Positions 31,850 to 44,346 of a stretch of DNA of 64,000 nt are shown here, one piece after another. The position numbers and the translations under genes are program-made. The notes under the pieces were generated by a model that was not told where the DNA came from, made no database searches, and worked only from the letters and a program-made list of their open reading frames with translations. This stretch comes from Stereum hirsutum FP-91666 SS1. Taxonomy: Eukaryota > Basidiomycota > Agaricomycetes > Russulales > Stereaceae. The DNA is taken from NCBI RefSeq assembly GCF_000264905.1, contig NW_006763142.1, positions 413,353 to 477,352 of the forward strand. The letters are read 5' to 3'. The first letter of the stretch is position 1; every line of letters begins with the position of its first letter.

Positions 31850-33280
31850 GACGGGCAACTTTTGGGAAGGGGGGAGCGGCGGCGGAGGAAGGGGGTGGAG
31901 GTGGATGGAGGACAGAAAGTCAAAAGCTCAAAATAGGCAGACTAGCAAGTCTTTATACCTCTCTGCTAGCGAGCTATCGGGATTGCGCGCTATATGAGAT
32001 GAGGCATGATGCGGCGTCCAGGGACGGCGCAGAGGAAATGATCATTCCTCTATGTGGAACTTCCGGTGCGGTGGTGGGGTGGATGTGGTCCCGTGGGGTC
32101 GGGATATTACAGCACGCGTATTGGGCCGCAGTATACGAATAAACTCTGGTGGAATGCAAATTCAAAGCAGCACTCTATCCAATCCGCGCAAGAGGATTGA
32201 CCGTCCGGACTTTCAGCGAGCTCACTGTGGGGCGGAGTCTCGTCCGCTGTCACAATATGAAAGATCGAGAGGGACAAGGTCCAGGGTGAGGTTGCCTAGC
32301 TTTATCGAAAATTCAGAATGTCTTTTGTGGTCACGTCTGTCAGCATTGGCCACACCTACAAGGTGGCCCATAAGTCTATTAGTAGGATTATAATAGGGCA
32401 AGCGAGAGGACAAGTGAAGGAAGGTCATGTTGCGGCCGTCCGGACTTCGCGGATGTTCAAATGATGGAAATGGTCGGCATATCGATCTTGTCCGGAGACC
32501 GGCAGCCGCACGCCGTTCGCCACCGCCACAATTGTCTCTACTTAAGCTTCAAATTTCCTGGATAGAGTCAATAAGGGTCGCTTCAAGGCGAGGACCATCC
32601 ACAAAGCATGAAAATAAATCCGCATCCACAGACCCCCATGCACTTACCGTCGTCTTGTCCTTGTCTTGTCCTGAGCCAATGCGACGACCTGCAATCGCAA
32701 TTCGATATCCCCAGATATCCCCGCAGGTTTCCCCACCGGCTATGCTATCTTCCACAATGGGGGCGGGGAAATTTACGTAGTCGATCGTCGTCGACCGCGT
32801 CAACGATAACCCACTCTATCACAAGGTTGCCCCGGTCCCGCTTTCCCTGTTCAAAGCATCGATGGGCGACAGGCAGAGCTGAGACGCATAATCATTTGCA
32901 GGTTATGGCAAAAGTTATTGTATGAACAAATTGATGCATTGGAGACATAGCACGACTGCAACAATCAATGAGAGGGTATTAAGCGAGTTTTGAAGTACAA
33001 ATAAACAGCAATGTCCGTGACACACCAACTACAACATCTACAGCTACGTTCTCATCTCCGCCTCGCACAGCAACAAACGCACTCAATCCAAGGTCGATTG
33101 CTAGACTACTAACAGTTTTAAGACCCAAAATAAACAAAAGAAATAAGTAAGAGAAATGTTGTCGTTGGGCTATACTGTTGGCCTCGGAAGGAAGTTGGGC
33201 CAGAGTTTGGATGGGGCATTCTCACTCTCCGGGGACAGACGACAAGCAAGGTTTTCCGTACAACGCACCACGTCTGCGAC
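31850..33280. other. Intergenic stretch of 1.4 kb
   Basis: It holds the promoter of the MFS gene and the 3' flank of the GMC gene. No gene, RNA or repeat was recognised. Confidence 0.45.
31951..31957 (-). promoter_or_regulatory. TATA box of the MFS gene
   Basis: TATAAAG on the minus strand, about 105 bases before the start codon at 31849. Confidence 0.4.
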
Positions 33281-36160
33281 TTAGAGAGCATTGGCAGCCT
33301 TGATGATGTCTGCAGCGCGCTCGGCGAGGATGTACGTAGGAGCCTGGGTGTGTGCCGATGGAATACTGGAAGAAAGAGAGGAAGGAAAAAACGCATCAGG
33401 AAATGCTCAAAGATAGAGGTACAATGGAGCTCTGGAAGGAAATGAGACTTACTATGGCATGGCAGAGGCATCGACGACACGAAGACCAATGGTACCCTTG
33501 ACCGACAGATCAGGGTTCAAGCATCCATCGGTAGAGTCTGCGGGAGCCATGGAGCAAGACGACGTAGCGTGCCACACCTATATCGTTAGCATAAAAAGCG
33601 TAGATTGCAAGTCAGAGGAGTAATAACAACGAAGAGAGAAAAGACGAAGACGTACGGTGGTGGTGTAGTTACGAGCATAAGCCTCGATCGAGGCATCGTC
33701 GACGGCATCAGCGAAAGGTCCGTAAGGCTCAAGGAGGTACCCATCAAACGCGGAAGCAGTGGCATATGTCTGCATGGCCTTGATGGCCTCGACCATGCAG
33801 AAGATGTCGAAGTCGGAGTTGAGGAGGCCAGGGTCGATCAGAGGCGCAGCGAAGGGGTCAGAGGAGGCGAGCGTGAGGCTACCGCCTGGAGTATGGACAA
33901 AGATCAATACCAGAATGGAAAAAACGAAGGAGAATAAGAGTGGTGAAAATAGGACGTACGGGACGCAGGGGTGACAACGTTGCTGAACATGGAGAAGTAG
34001 TGACCGGTTGATGGGGTGGGGATGGCGAAGGAGACAAATCCGTCCTATTCGCATTCAACCTAAATGAGTACGACGCGACACGATCTTAACATCGGACAGC
34101 CGACTTACGGTGAAGATCAACTCATAGTGGCCAGCAGTAGGACCAGCAGAAGGGTCCTCCTCAGTCTCAAAGATGGATGAGTTGTCGGGAATACGAAGCC
34201 ATCCGAACTGGTTCGCCGGACCGAGAACAAGCAGGCCCTCCTTTTCGGTCTCCCATTCCTCCATGAGCTCAGCAGCGAGCGTGGCGTTCTGGCCGACGTC
34301 GTCGTAGGTAATTTCAGAGTTGGCAACGCTCCAAGAGCTAGAGAGGAGGGGGTGATCCTTAAAAAAGAGAATTGGATGATTATGGATTAGAGCTCAAATC
34401 TCGATAGGTTAGAGAAGTTAGGAACGTACCTGCATGTTTTGGCCAACACCGGGGAGATCGACGATGGCCTCAATACCGACGGCACTGAGCTCGGTAGAAT
34501 TACCGATACCGGAAAGAAGGAGAAGCTGAGGGCTCTGGAAAGCACCCGCACTGAGGATGACCTCCTTCGTTACGTTGAGGGCGTAGCTCGTTGCTGGTGA
34601 CAAGACAACAATCTATCAGAAACTCGTACAACTGATAACAGATACGATAACAAACCGTCGGCAGAGGTGGCGAACGTGACACCACGGAAGATAGGGGTAC
34701 CAGTCGAATTGTCAGTACCGGTCTGCGTAACCTTGGTGACCTGGGTATTGAGCAAGATGTCGAGGTTGGACCTTGCGGCGACCGCGGGATGCAGGTACGC
34801 TGTCGAAGAGCTGACACGTTGACCGTCCTGAATGGTGTACTGGACCCAGCTGATACCTAGACAAGATAATGACATGAATTTGATGACTTGGTGGAGGACA
34901 AGACCGAGCGAAGACAACTTACCGATCATGTCACCGGAGTTGTAGTCCGCGTTGTACGGGAACTCGTCAGAGAGTTCCTGAGAAGCATTGAGCACCATCG
35001 CATCTGTTGCCAGAGGATACTCGGGCAGCGAGGTCTGCAAAAGACCGGTCGTGCCCTGTATATTGAGGCCGTCAAATGGAGTTACCATCAGTACGATTGT
35101 TACAAATAAATTGATAGCGAGGACTTACATGGACTGCAGGCTCGAGCTTGTCCGTCTCCGTAACGGTGGTCATGTTCTCCATCTATAAATGATGCGGAAA
35201 AGTTCGAATTTGTACGGCGAATTTGCGAAAAGTACCAGTGACGAACCTTGAGTATGTAAGGCATGAGAGCATCCCAGGACCACCCATCATCCCCGGTGTA
35301 GTTTGCCCATCGGTCGAAATCGTCCTATGTGACCAATGTACCGCAATGGTCAGTGCCGATGGTATTTGATTTTCCTATGTCCCGAAACATTTACCTTGGC
35401 ACCTGTGAATGGTGATGTTAGCCATGGCAGAAACTCGACGGGATTTCGTATGATTGACGTACCACGAGTGTAAACCATGAAGTTCACGGAAGTCGAACCT
35501 ATGGGCCGATGATATTATCATCACTGACCGAGACCAAGAACGACTATACTCACCACCAAGGACATGTCCTCGCGCATATGGAACGGTCCTGTCGTAAAGA
35601 GCTGCGTGATGCTCAGTCAGAAATCTAACAAGAATTCTAATAACCTGAAGACATACCCTCTTGGGGGATAGTCGTGAAGTTCCAGTCCACCGCGCTGTCA
35701 GGCGTCAAGGTGGGACCCTATGCGAGTAAACAAGAAGGGGAAATAGGCATTAGCATCCACCCAAGACCTTCCCCGCGGCGATACCAAATATTTGGGCACG
35801 TACGAAGAATGGGATAGACATCGTGAGAAGGCCTTCCGAGCTGTAAAACGAAATGTCAGACTTCTCAGGGACGGAACTAGTCGTTAAATTCCACGCACTC
35901 GCCGCCGGCCTCGATGACTAGGACATTTACGCTGGGGTCTTCCGAAAGACGGTTTGCGATGACTCCTCCACCGGCACCAGCTTCACAGAGTCTCAGTGAG
36001 TGAATCAATGGACGTGTTGAAAACGGTACTCACATCCAACAACGATATAGTCATAGGTCGTGTTAGATGGCAGTTGAGACGGATCGGAGTAGAGAGCGCC
36101 GAGTGTGACTTGAGAGCAGGTTGCCAAAGTGGCGAAGGCGACCAAGCGAGAGAATTGCAT
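33281..36160 (-). CDS. GMC flavin oxidoreductase (aryl-alcohol oxidase-like), 17 exons
   Basis: Seventeen exons from 36160 to 33281: 36034-36160, 35899-35980, 35804-35840, 35657-35717, 35554-35601, 35463-35498, 35395-35402 (8 nt), 35247-35324, 35129-35182, 34923-35055, 34656-34856, 34430-34593, 34109-34357, 33960-34044, 33656-33885, 33453-33577, 33281-33365; 600 residues. A signal peptide ([21 protein letters not shown]) suggests secretion. The FAD-binding Rossmann motif is VVGSGAGGG near residue 40, followed by VIEAGG and [10 protein letters not shown]. Catalytic histidines fit H534 (VWHATS) and H578 (PSAHTQ), the His/His pair of aryl-alcohol and related oxidases. These enzymes oxidise alcohols or sugars with O2 and release H2O2. 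The exact substrate is not readable. The 8 nt exon is needed to keep the frame. Confidence 0.88.
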
Positions 36161-36233
36161 GGTTGACGGATAGAAAATGAAGGAGAGACTCTGGTAAGAG
36201 GAAAAGAGTGACGAGTTTACAGAAGTTCGACGC

Positions 36234-36240
36234 CTTTATA
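36234..36240 (-). promoter_or_regulatory. TATA box of the 17-exon GMC gene
   Basis: TATAAAG on the minus strand, 74 bases before the start codon. Confidence 0.5.
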
Positions 36241-37191
36241 ACGCCGGTAGTGAAGGAGAGAGAATGTGAGAGGAAGGGAACCCACGGGAGACGTTTCCAG
36301 ATCGCCGCGTCCACACTAAATATGAGACCGGACTGATAGGCGAGGCGCAGGCACCTTCAACCTAGCGTGACCTTCGTGTTGGCAAAAGGATAATCCCAAG
36401 AAGTTACGATTCTGGTGGATCATGCATATGCCATCCTTTCCGAGGGAGGCACAATCAGGCTTCTCCGTCGTAATTGGCGTGACACAAATCCTGATGATGG
36501 GCCTGATTTCCCCTCTTCCTACAACGGTGATATAGAACGAGGAGATGGTTCCAGTAAAGAACCTAAACGCAGAGGTTACGGCGCGTAAAAGCTGAACCAG
36601 CTAGCAAGGGCACGGACGGCCAGGGCTCCGGCCCCCGGTGTGGACGTGTAGAGGCCAGTGTCCTCCTATATGCCTCTGGCAGCAAAGCCTGAGTGCCCCG
36701 AATTTATGAGTCATAAACGCTAGTACGAGGACTAGCATGTTTTATGTCGAGCCCCAAAGCGGCTGCCGAGACGGAGCACGGAGGGTGATGCCCACGGGAT
36801 ACCAAGTGCGAGCTGGATAATCCGACAGACATAAGCCTTGAACGTACCTTGGACGTTACTAGTAGGTCACCATGGTACGGAGCAGACGCGGTCTCGGTAC
36901 CGACAAACGTTTCTGGATGCCAAAATGTCTAACATCTTGCATAACAACAGGTCAGACATGATTTTCGAGCTAGCCCGAAGGATGGTTGTGAGCAAAATCC
37001 GTTGAAAGGAACACTGGGGGAAGTGGCGTCCACGCTGCCAAGGATGTGGTCCGACTTCTCGAATGGTCCAATTAGAAAGCTAGAGAAGATGCTAGTGTCC
37101 GTGGTCGCGATTTGCACGGGAACGCAGTCGGGTCGGAATGAGTCTGCTCAGAGAGCACAAACCAGAACATTTCGACTCTGTACGATGAACG

Positions 37192-37217
37192 GTGAACGTT
37201 GAATGTTGAACGTTCAC
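37192..37217. repeat. Inverted repeat, 9 bp arms
   Basis: GTGAACGTT and AACGTTCAC flank an 8-base loop. A second weak inverted repeat (AGTCATT/AATGACT) follows at about 37222-37247. Confidence 0.5.
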
Positions 37218-38694
37218 TTCGAGTCATTTCTTGAACATAGAATGACTGCGAGCGGGAAAGCCCGAGCAGCCCGAGGTGCGGCGAAGGTCTGTGGCAACCG
37301 CCGTCGGAGCTGCAAAACTTGAAGGCATTTCGGCTTTGCGCGGCCGCCACTGTCTTGCGAACTTTCTGCTTTGCTCTACGACGATATCGCCCTGGGACGC
37401 AGAACAGTCAACCAGTTGTCTACTTGTTTTTGTTGCTTCATGCCCCTCGGATCAAAGCTTGGGCCGCTAAACTACACATACGACCCTTGGCTCTGTTTAC
37501 GGGATTCGATGCGAACGAATCCGACTTCCGACTCTATCCCTCTTCTTCGGTCTCTGAACTTCTTTGAAGCTTGGAACTGAAGGCTCTGGCCATCATGTCT
37601 CTTCATGCCTACAATCATGACTGCGTAGGAGACATACACAGTGATACACGAGAGCGTCCCCGAGATAAGGCCGTAACATAGTAACTTAGGACCAGTCTTG
37701 ACCCTGCCAGTGCCCCTGTGTTCCTGCAGGCCCGCTGGCATGTATTTCGACCAGTCGTCTTAGTGGCTTGGTCATCACCCTGGGGAGGCCCTACACCCAC
37801 GTATTCTTTTTGGAAACGACTTCACTCGGTCTGACAACCTCTTGCTGACTTCTCCGTTCCGATACACATCCAGATCCACACCTCCCATACGCCCATTCAA
37901 AGTTGAGGATTATCACAGACTCCTGCGCTCCTCGAAACATGTTCGCTTCGAACATGCATGCGGGTCTTGCTCAATCCTATCTTCCGGAGGAAGACCAGGA
38001 TTCCTGGCGTCTCCCTTTGGAAGAAATTACTCATCGGAGATGCCGATTTACACATCCGTTCCTTGGATCTGGCGTTCTGTTCTCGAAAACAAACATATAC
38101 TTAGCTTGGCTCTTGGGGCGAACGCCATGTGCTTAGACTGTCCACCTACAAAAACTCTCTCGCTCCTTCAACGCCACTTCATTGCCCATACCCTCCTGTC
38201 CCCTCAGCCTCGATGTTTACACTTTGCTTTCACTGTCTGCGCTCACAGGTCGTTCTGAGACATTATCCGGATTATGTTCACACCCTCTTCACCAGGCCTC
38301 GATACGATACGATGTTCGGCTCCTTACAACGGTTCCCTCCAATATACTTAAAAGCCTTCTGCATGGCTCCCCCTCGCCGTCCCGCTCTCTCCCCAGACCC
38401 GGCTGTGTAACTTACCTATCCCGCCCTGGGACTTTCGGCACCTTCTTTCAGAGCTCCAACACTGCTCTGAGTCTGATCTGCTTTGACGCCGCTCACCGAG
38501 TGTCCACCGTCACCCCCTTGTGCCTTGCCTTGCATCCGTGCATCTCCATCAAACCTCTCGACTTCGAATTCTCTCAACTTCGCCCTTGTTGCGGAAACAC
38601 ATAACACCGGGACCACGCCTCTACTCGCTATCGTTCCGCTGCCGCAGGCTCTATCTACACTCCGAGGATAGTCTGGTTAACGTTGGAGAAACCG

Positions 38695-40015
38695 ACGGTT
38701 GGCAGCACTCGGCATACTCGGGCTTTGTTACCTACGAGACCTCGCGTTTGGCCTGTGGGTTTTGTTTGGACTAGTACTCTCTGCGGTGTATATATGACTA
38801 GCTAGAATCCTGACCAAATTTGTTTGGAGTATGTCAGACCTTCTGGGAGTGTAGTACTCGATGTGTGGTTGTCGTGTCCTCTGTACACCTCACACCGCGA
38901 TCTAGCTCAATCTACCTGGTGCACATTCCTACCAGCCCTCTGGTCTATCGTTCCTGCTCGAGTGGCTCGCCCTCCTGCATGCAACACCGATAACGTCTGT
39001 GACGTCGACTGCACCCATTGTAACACTCGAAGCGCTGATATGCATGACGGTACGGTGACCACAAACGAGTCATCTTCGCTCCTGTTTTTCTCTCCTCGAC
39101 CCTTTCTCAGCCCTTTCTACGGACGCCATGTGCATGAGGAGTTGATCGAAACTACTGATGCGCTGATGTGCTGTCGTCCGTCGGCATCTTGTACGTTGGA
39201 TTCCTTTGACAGAGCGTTCTCTAGGATGACGCACCATCGGTTCTATCAATTACTTGGTATTCGATACTCTGCGTCAATAGTTCTCTACAGCTCGAAGTCT
39301 CGCAGAGAGTCGTAATTGTATGTACGGACAAACGGTTGGTGCAACCACCGGCATGCTCGGGCTCGGGCTTTGTTACCTACGAGACCTTGCGTTTGGCCTG
39401 TCGGTTTTGTCTGCCAACTAGTACTCTCTGCGATATATAAGTATACGACCAGCTAGCTCAAATCCTGTCCCAGATCGTCTGGAGCATGTCGGGCCTTCTG
39501 GAGGTGTAGTATTGGACGTATGACTGTGTCGGTATCTTCAGGATCTCACAAACAGCTCCATTTAGCTCAGTCTACTTGGTGCGCATCCCTACTAAGTATA
39601 TAGCACTACTCTGGTCTATCGTGTAGCTTGCGCTTGCCTCTTGTTATCACCTCCGCACCCCACTGATAACGTCGGTGACGTTGTCTGTCAATGCACCCAC
39701 AGATACCCACAGACGCTGACATGACGATACGGTGACCTCAAATGAGTCCTTTTCGTTCCTGTTTCCCTCTGGTCTCAGCCCTTTTCTCAGCCCTCTCCAT
39801 TGTTTCTACGTATGTGGGTCCGATAAAGACTACTGATTTGTTGATGTCTTGATGTCAGCAACTTAACAGCTGGACTTTGACAGGGCGCTGGGATAACATG
39901 ATCATGGATGGCGTCAGGGCTGCAGTTCTATCACTTCACAGGTGTTCGACACTACTATTCTGCTTCAATTGTTTTTACAGACCGAAGTCTCGCAGAAATA
40001 TGGAGAGTCTGACGT
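38695..40015 (+). repeat. Diverged tandem duplication, units of 0.64-0.69 kb
   Basis: Unit 1 (about 38695-39331) and unit 2 (about 39332-40015) share an ordered series of blocks: GGCTTTGTTACCTACGAGAC (38721 and 39366), the TAGTACTCTCTGCG block, a TGGTGC.CATTCCTAC-like block, the GATAACGTC.GTGACGT block, and GAAGTCTCGCAGA (39294 and about 39984). The offset grows from 645 to 690 bp, so indels have built up. Confidence 0.7.
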
Positions 40016-41512
40016 ACGTCCACACATATCGTTTCGTTATTGGATTATTCCTGTAGTTCTGGCAGTATGTATGCTCGTGAACCTCACAACATCGTCTGTG
40101 ATCTACATTCCAAGCCATCACCAATGATAGTTGTTGCATTTGCGAGATCAGTAGACGGACATCTAGACAAGTCCTATGAAACTTATGACGAGTGTGGCGT
40201 GCTCGATGTCTCTCCGACCTCCTCCGACCTCCGTGGTATCGAATTCCCCGGTTCAACTCACCGATCATTGTTTCGTACTCCTGGCCAGATCCTATCCCCG
40301 TAGAGTACTAGTACATCTACCTCAATCTTCATGTCATCCACGAGCATTTCCACAACATGGCTATACAGTAAGCTCACATCACAAACAAGAAAACACCAAC
40401 ATCCACAGTTTGCGGGGTGGCAAGTCAAAGGAACCGATTTCAAAGCTCTTGACTCACGCCTGGCGATCGTGATCGAAAAAAGCGGGAGGCGCTGGAGAAC
40501 GGCCGAGACGGCCCTCGTGGGCCCTGTTGTTTTGCGTGTCTTATCTCCTGAGTGGCGTGCGTGGCTCACGTTGCGCAAGTTGTGTTTTTGCAATGAACGA
40601 TCGGGGAGGAGAGGAGGTGAGGTATTTATAGCACCTTGTCGGAGAAAAAACAAACACTGTTTCCCTACCATCTTTGCATTATTTTGGATGGTGGAATGGG
40701 ACTCGAAGTGTATATGTACAGACGGGTACAAGTCGCTGCCAATGGGTGCGAAGAGTCATGTGGAACTGTGAGCGCCTGACGACTGCTCCGCCTTCCGGTG
40801 CCAAATCCAGCCCTGAGCCTACAGAAGAAAATTGAGTTCGCCATTGCGACATTGGTATCGCATGATCATGATCCGACGCAGCGAGCTGAAGCAGTGGGCT
40901 CTTATCTTTCGTTTCGTGTGTTGGTGTCAACGTCGTCCACAAGGTTGACGACTGCGAGCGCACCATCTTCTCCGATCTCCGGCGGGATGAAGCGATGGTA
41001 CCGGGTAGAGCAAGCGGGTTATCTTGCGTGCTCGAGCGCGCGCACGGACCATGGAGCGAAGAATGGTGCATGTCCGAATCGCTCCCTCGACTGTCTCTCG
41101 TGGGTTTTTCTTGACCGTTTACCTCCACTGCCAAGAGGAACAAGTAACTTCATGCGCAGAACCTACTGAGATGCGATACAGTCGATACGTAAAAAGCCCG
41201 GATCGGCGGACACTGCCGGCGGGGGCCTGAGAGCTCCCAAAAAATTTGCCAATTGGAGGCTCCTTTGAAAGCCGGTGCCGCCGACGTCGGGAAAGCGATT
41301 TGTCCTGTATTTTCTGGTCCCGTCCACAATGTTTGCTTGTGCGCTGAGCTGAGCAGATCGCACTATTTTCTCGTTCGTGTGGCCCAGGAGTGTTTCGGGC
41401 GAGTCTGGATGGGAGGCATGTTGGTCTCTAGGGAGCATGTGCTTCACTCCGGAGATCAAATTGACTTCGCTCCGAGGCACTTATCGCTCTCCAACGCCCG
41501 CCGCGCTCCCCA

Positions 41513-41519
41513 TATAAAG
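41513..41519 (+). promoter_or_regulatory. TATA box of the PTR2 gene
   Basis: TATAAAG lies 144 bases before the start codon at 41657. Confidence 0.4.
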
Positions 41520-41656
41520 CTGCTCGATGTTCTTCGGGTGCGAACTAGCGAGTCTTCTCCTTTACCAGGCACTTCGCCCTTCGTCTCCCCCCTAGCCACC
41601 GTCGCACTCGACTGGTCCTCCATTTCCCTGTCTACTTTGATCAAGGAATTCTAGCC

Positions 41657-44346
41657 ATGGAGAAGCAAATGGACGATGCCTACTTCGCCGCTACGGCAGA
41701 ACAGGCAAAACATCAACCGGCTACCCTCGATGAAAAACTTGAGGGCTCGATTGTGTCGTCGCCGGAACACGACCACGAACACATCCACGATGGCCTCGTG
41801 GTCCCAACACTCGAGGAGCTGCAGACGCTGCGACATATCGCCGACAAAATTAACTGGCCGACATATCGTAAGTCAGCCACTCCATTCCGCTTTTAGCAAA
41901 ACGCTAACCTCACTACGCTGCGCTTTCCAGTGATTGCCTTTGTCGAGTTGGCAGAGCGGTTCTCTGTGAGTAGTCTTCGTACTTTTGATCTTAAAGGAAC
42001 AGCTTACTAATTGTTTGGTCTTGATTTAGTTTTACGGTATGATTGCGGTCTTCACTGCCTTGCACGAAAAGAAACTAAAATAACCTCTTTTCTCGTTCAG
42101 GTTCGACTGTCGTCTTCGTAAGTAATTCTCGAAATGACTGCAGTTATATTCTCGGTACTTACTTGTCGATAGGTCAACTTCATCCAACGGCCTCTGCCCG
42201 ATGGTAGCACAACTGGTGCGAGTGGAGCGGACGGCACACCCGGTGCTTTGAACATGGGTCAACGGGCGTCCACCGGTCTGACAACGTTCTTCAACCTCTG
42301 GTAAACTACCTGTCACCCGTACGAATTTTACAAGCTTGCTCACCACGTCTGCGTTCATAGGTGTTATGTTACTCCTCTGTTTGGAGCCTACATTGCGTAC
42401 GTTGCTTGATGGATACGACTTTGCATCTGACAAGAGCTGATATCCGAGGCTTTAGCGATACTTACTGGGGTCGTTACAAGACTATCTGCTGGTCCGTTCT
42501 GGTCGCCATGGTCGGCCACGTTATTCTGGTCGTCTCTGGTCTCCCTCCCGTTCTCGAGAATACCAACGGTGCCTTCGCTTGCCTCATTATCGCCATGCTC
42601 GTCATGGGTGCTGGTACCGGTGGTTTCAAGTCGAACATCTCTCCCCTTGTTGCCGACCAAATGAACAACGCAAAAGCGCACCTCATCACACTCTCATCGG
42701 GCGAGCGCGTCGTCGTTGACCCAACAGTTACCGTCTCCCGTATCTACATGGTCTGTTGCCTCCATCATTGTCCGCGGCTTTTGCAAACGACGTTACTGAT
42801 TTACGTCATTGCAGTATTTTTACCTCTTCATCAATGTCGGCGCTCTGGTTGGCCAAATCGGAATGACCTACTCCGAAAAGGTACACTAACTTTATATCCT
42901 CGCGCCTTGTCTTCGCACGCTGACGCTCGCCACAGTACGTCGGCTTCTGGCTCGCGTTCACTCTTCCCACCATCATCTTCTTCCTATGCCCAATCGTCCT
43001 CCTCCTCGGACGCGGCCGGTACATTCGTCCCGCCCCCACTGGCTCCGTTCTTGGCAAAGCCCTTCACTTGCTGTTCTTCGCTGCACGCGGACGCTGGAGT
43101 ATCAACCCCGTGCGGACATGGAAGAATATCACCGCTGCGGACTTTTGGGAGAGCGCTAAGCCGAGCAAGATCGTTGGTGGGAAGCCTGAGTGGATGACTT
43201 TCGATGATGCCTGGGTTGATGAGGTCCGGAGAGGTTTCAAGGCTTGCACTGTGTTTGTCTACTACCCTCTATACTGTACGTATCCCTGCCACTGGATGTA
43301 TTTCTGGTCTCTCTTTTTGCGTTTACTGACTGTGCTGTGAATTTGCAGGGCTCGCGTATAACCAGATCATCAACAACCTGACCTCTCAAGCTGCGACCAT
43401 GGTCACTAACGGCGTTCCCAACGACGTCATCAACAACCTCGATCCCTTCGCCCTCATCATCTTCATCCCCCTCTGCGATCTCTTCGTAAGTACTCCCATC
43501 TCCCATGCCTTCACCCACCGGCCCATGGTCTGCCTTCACCGTCCTGCCCAGGGTCTGACCGTCTCACCGTTCTGCGTAGTTCTACCCCTTCCTCGCCCGC
43601 ATTGGTATCAAGTTCACGCCGCTCAAGAAGATCTTCTGGGGTTTCATGACCGGTTCCGCGGCTATGATCTGGGCAGCCGTCACGCAGCATTATATCTACA
43701 AGCGCAATCCTTGTGGCTACCAAGTTTCTACGTGTGCTGATGACGACGGTAATGCGCTCACCAGCGACCTGAACGTATGGATTCAGACGTACGTCTCTCC
43801 GCCCCTTGAACTCTACTTCCTGGAATTTTTGCTATGAGGAAAAGCTGACGATGAATTTATAGCGGCTCATACGTCCTGATCGCGTTCTCTGAGATTCTCG
43901 CATCTATTACTGGTCTCGAATATGCGTTCACGAAGGCACCAAAGAACATGAAGTCGCTCGTCATGTCTGTTTTCCTCTTCACCTCCGCTATCTCGTACGC
44001 TATCGGCGAGGCCTTCGTTTGTGAGTCTCTTCCTCTCCCCTATCTTCTCATCTCCCCTATCTCCTTCCCATTTTGCCGTCCTCGTTACCGACCATCTCAC
44101 TATCCTCGTTACTAATCATCTCTCCCGTTATTTTCAACGCTAGCCGTCTCCGCCGACCCGCTCCTCGTATGGAACTACGGCGCCATGGCCGTCCTCGCCT
44201 TCGTCGGCGGCATCGCCTTCTGGCTCTCCTTCCGCCACCTCGACAAGGAGGAGGACGCGCTGAACGCTCTGCAGGAGGGACATTATGAGTCCGGCAAGGA
44301 GCACCACGATGGGAAAGAGGAGGTTAAGGAGATGGGCGTTGTTTAA
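41657..44346 (+). CDS. POT/PTR2 di- and tripeptide transporter
   Basis: Thirteen exons: 41657-41867, 41931-41965, 42030-42036 (7 nt), 42101-42117, 42173-42300, 42361-42396, 42456-42750, 42815-42880, 42936-43275, 43349-43485, 43580-43788, 43863-44020, 44144-44346; 613 residues. This is a proton-coupled oligopeptide transporter of the plasma membrane. Family marks are ELAERFSFYG in helix 1 (split over three exons), GAYIADTYWGRYKTI, MGAGTGGFKSN, SGERVVVDPTVT.SRIYM, the signature FYLFINVGALVGQ, and FSEILASITGLEYAFTKAP in the C-terminal half. The acidic/His-rich N-terminus and the C-terminal KEEHH-like tail are cytosolic. Length and order agree with fungal PTR2. Regulation by peptides or nitrogen is known for the yeast protein but not readable here. 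Confidence 0.92.

Larger units (their letters stand above)
36161..41656. other. Gene-free stretch of 5.5 kb
   Basis: I see no gene with supporting motifs. It contains a hairpin (37192-37217), a diverged tandem duplication (38695-40015) and, at the right end, the PTR2 promoter. Short ORFs up to 163 codons occur but differ between the duplicated units, which argues against coding. Confidence 0.5.

Noticed and set aside
38824..39315. 163-codon ORF in the 5.5 kb gene-free stretch
   Set aside because: The frame is not conserved in the second unit of the tandem duplication.
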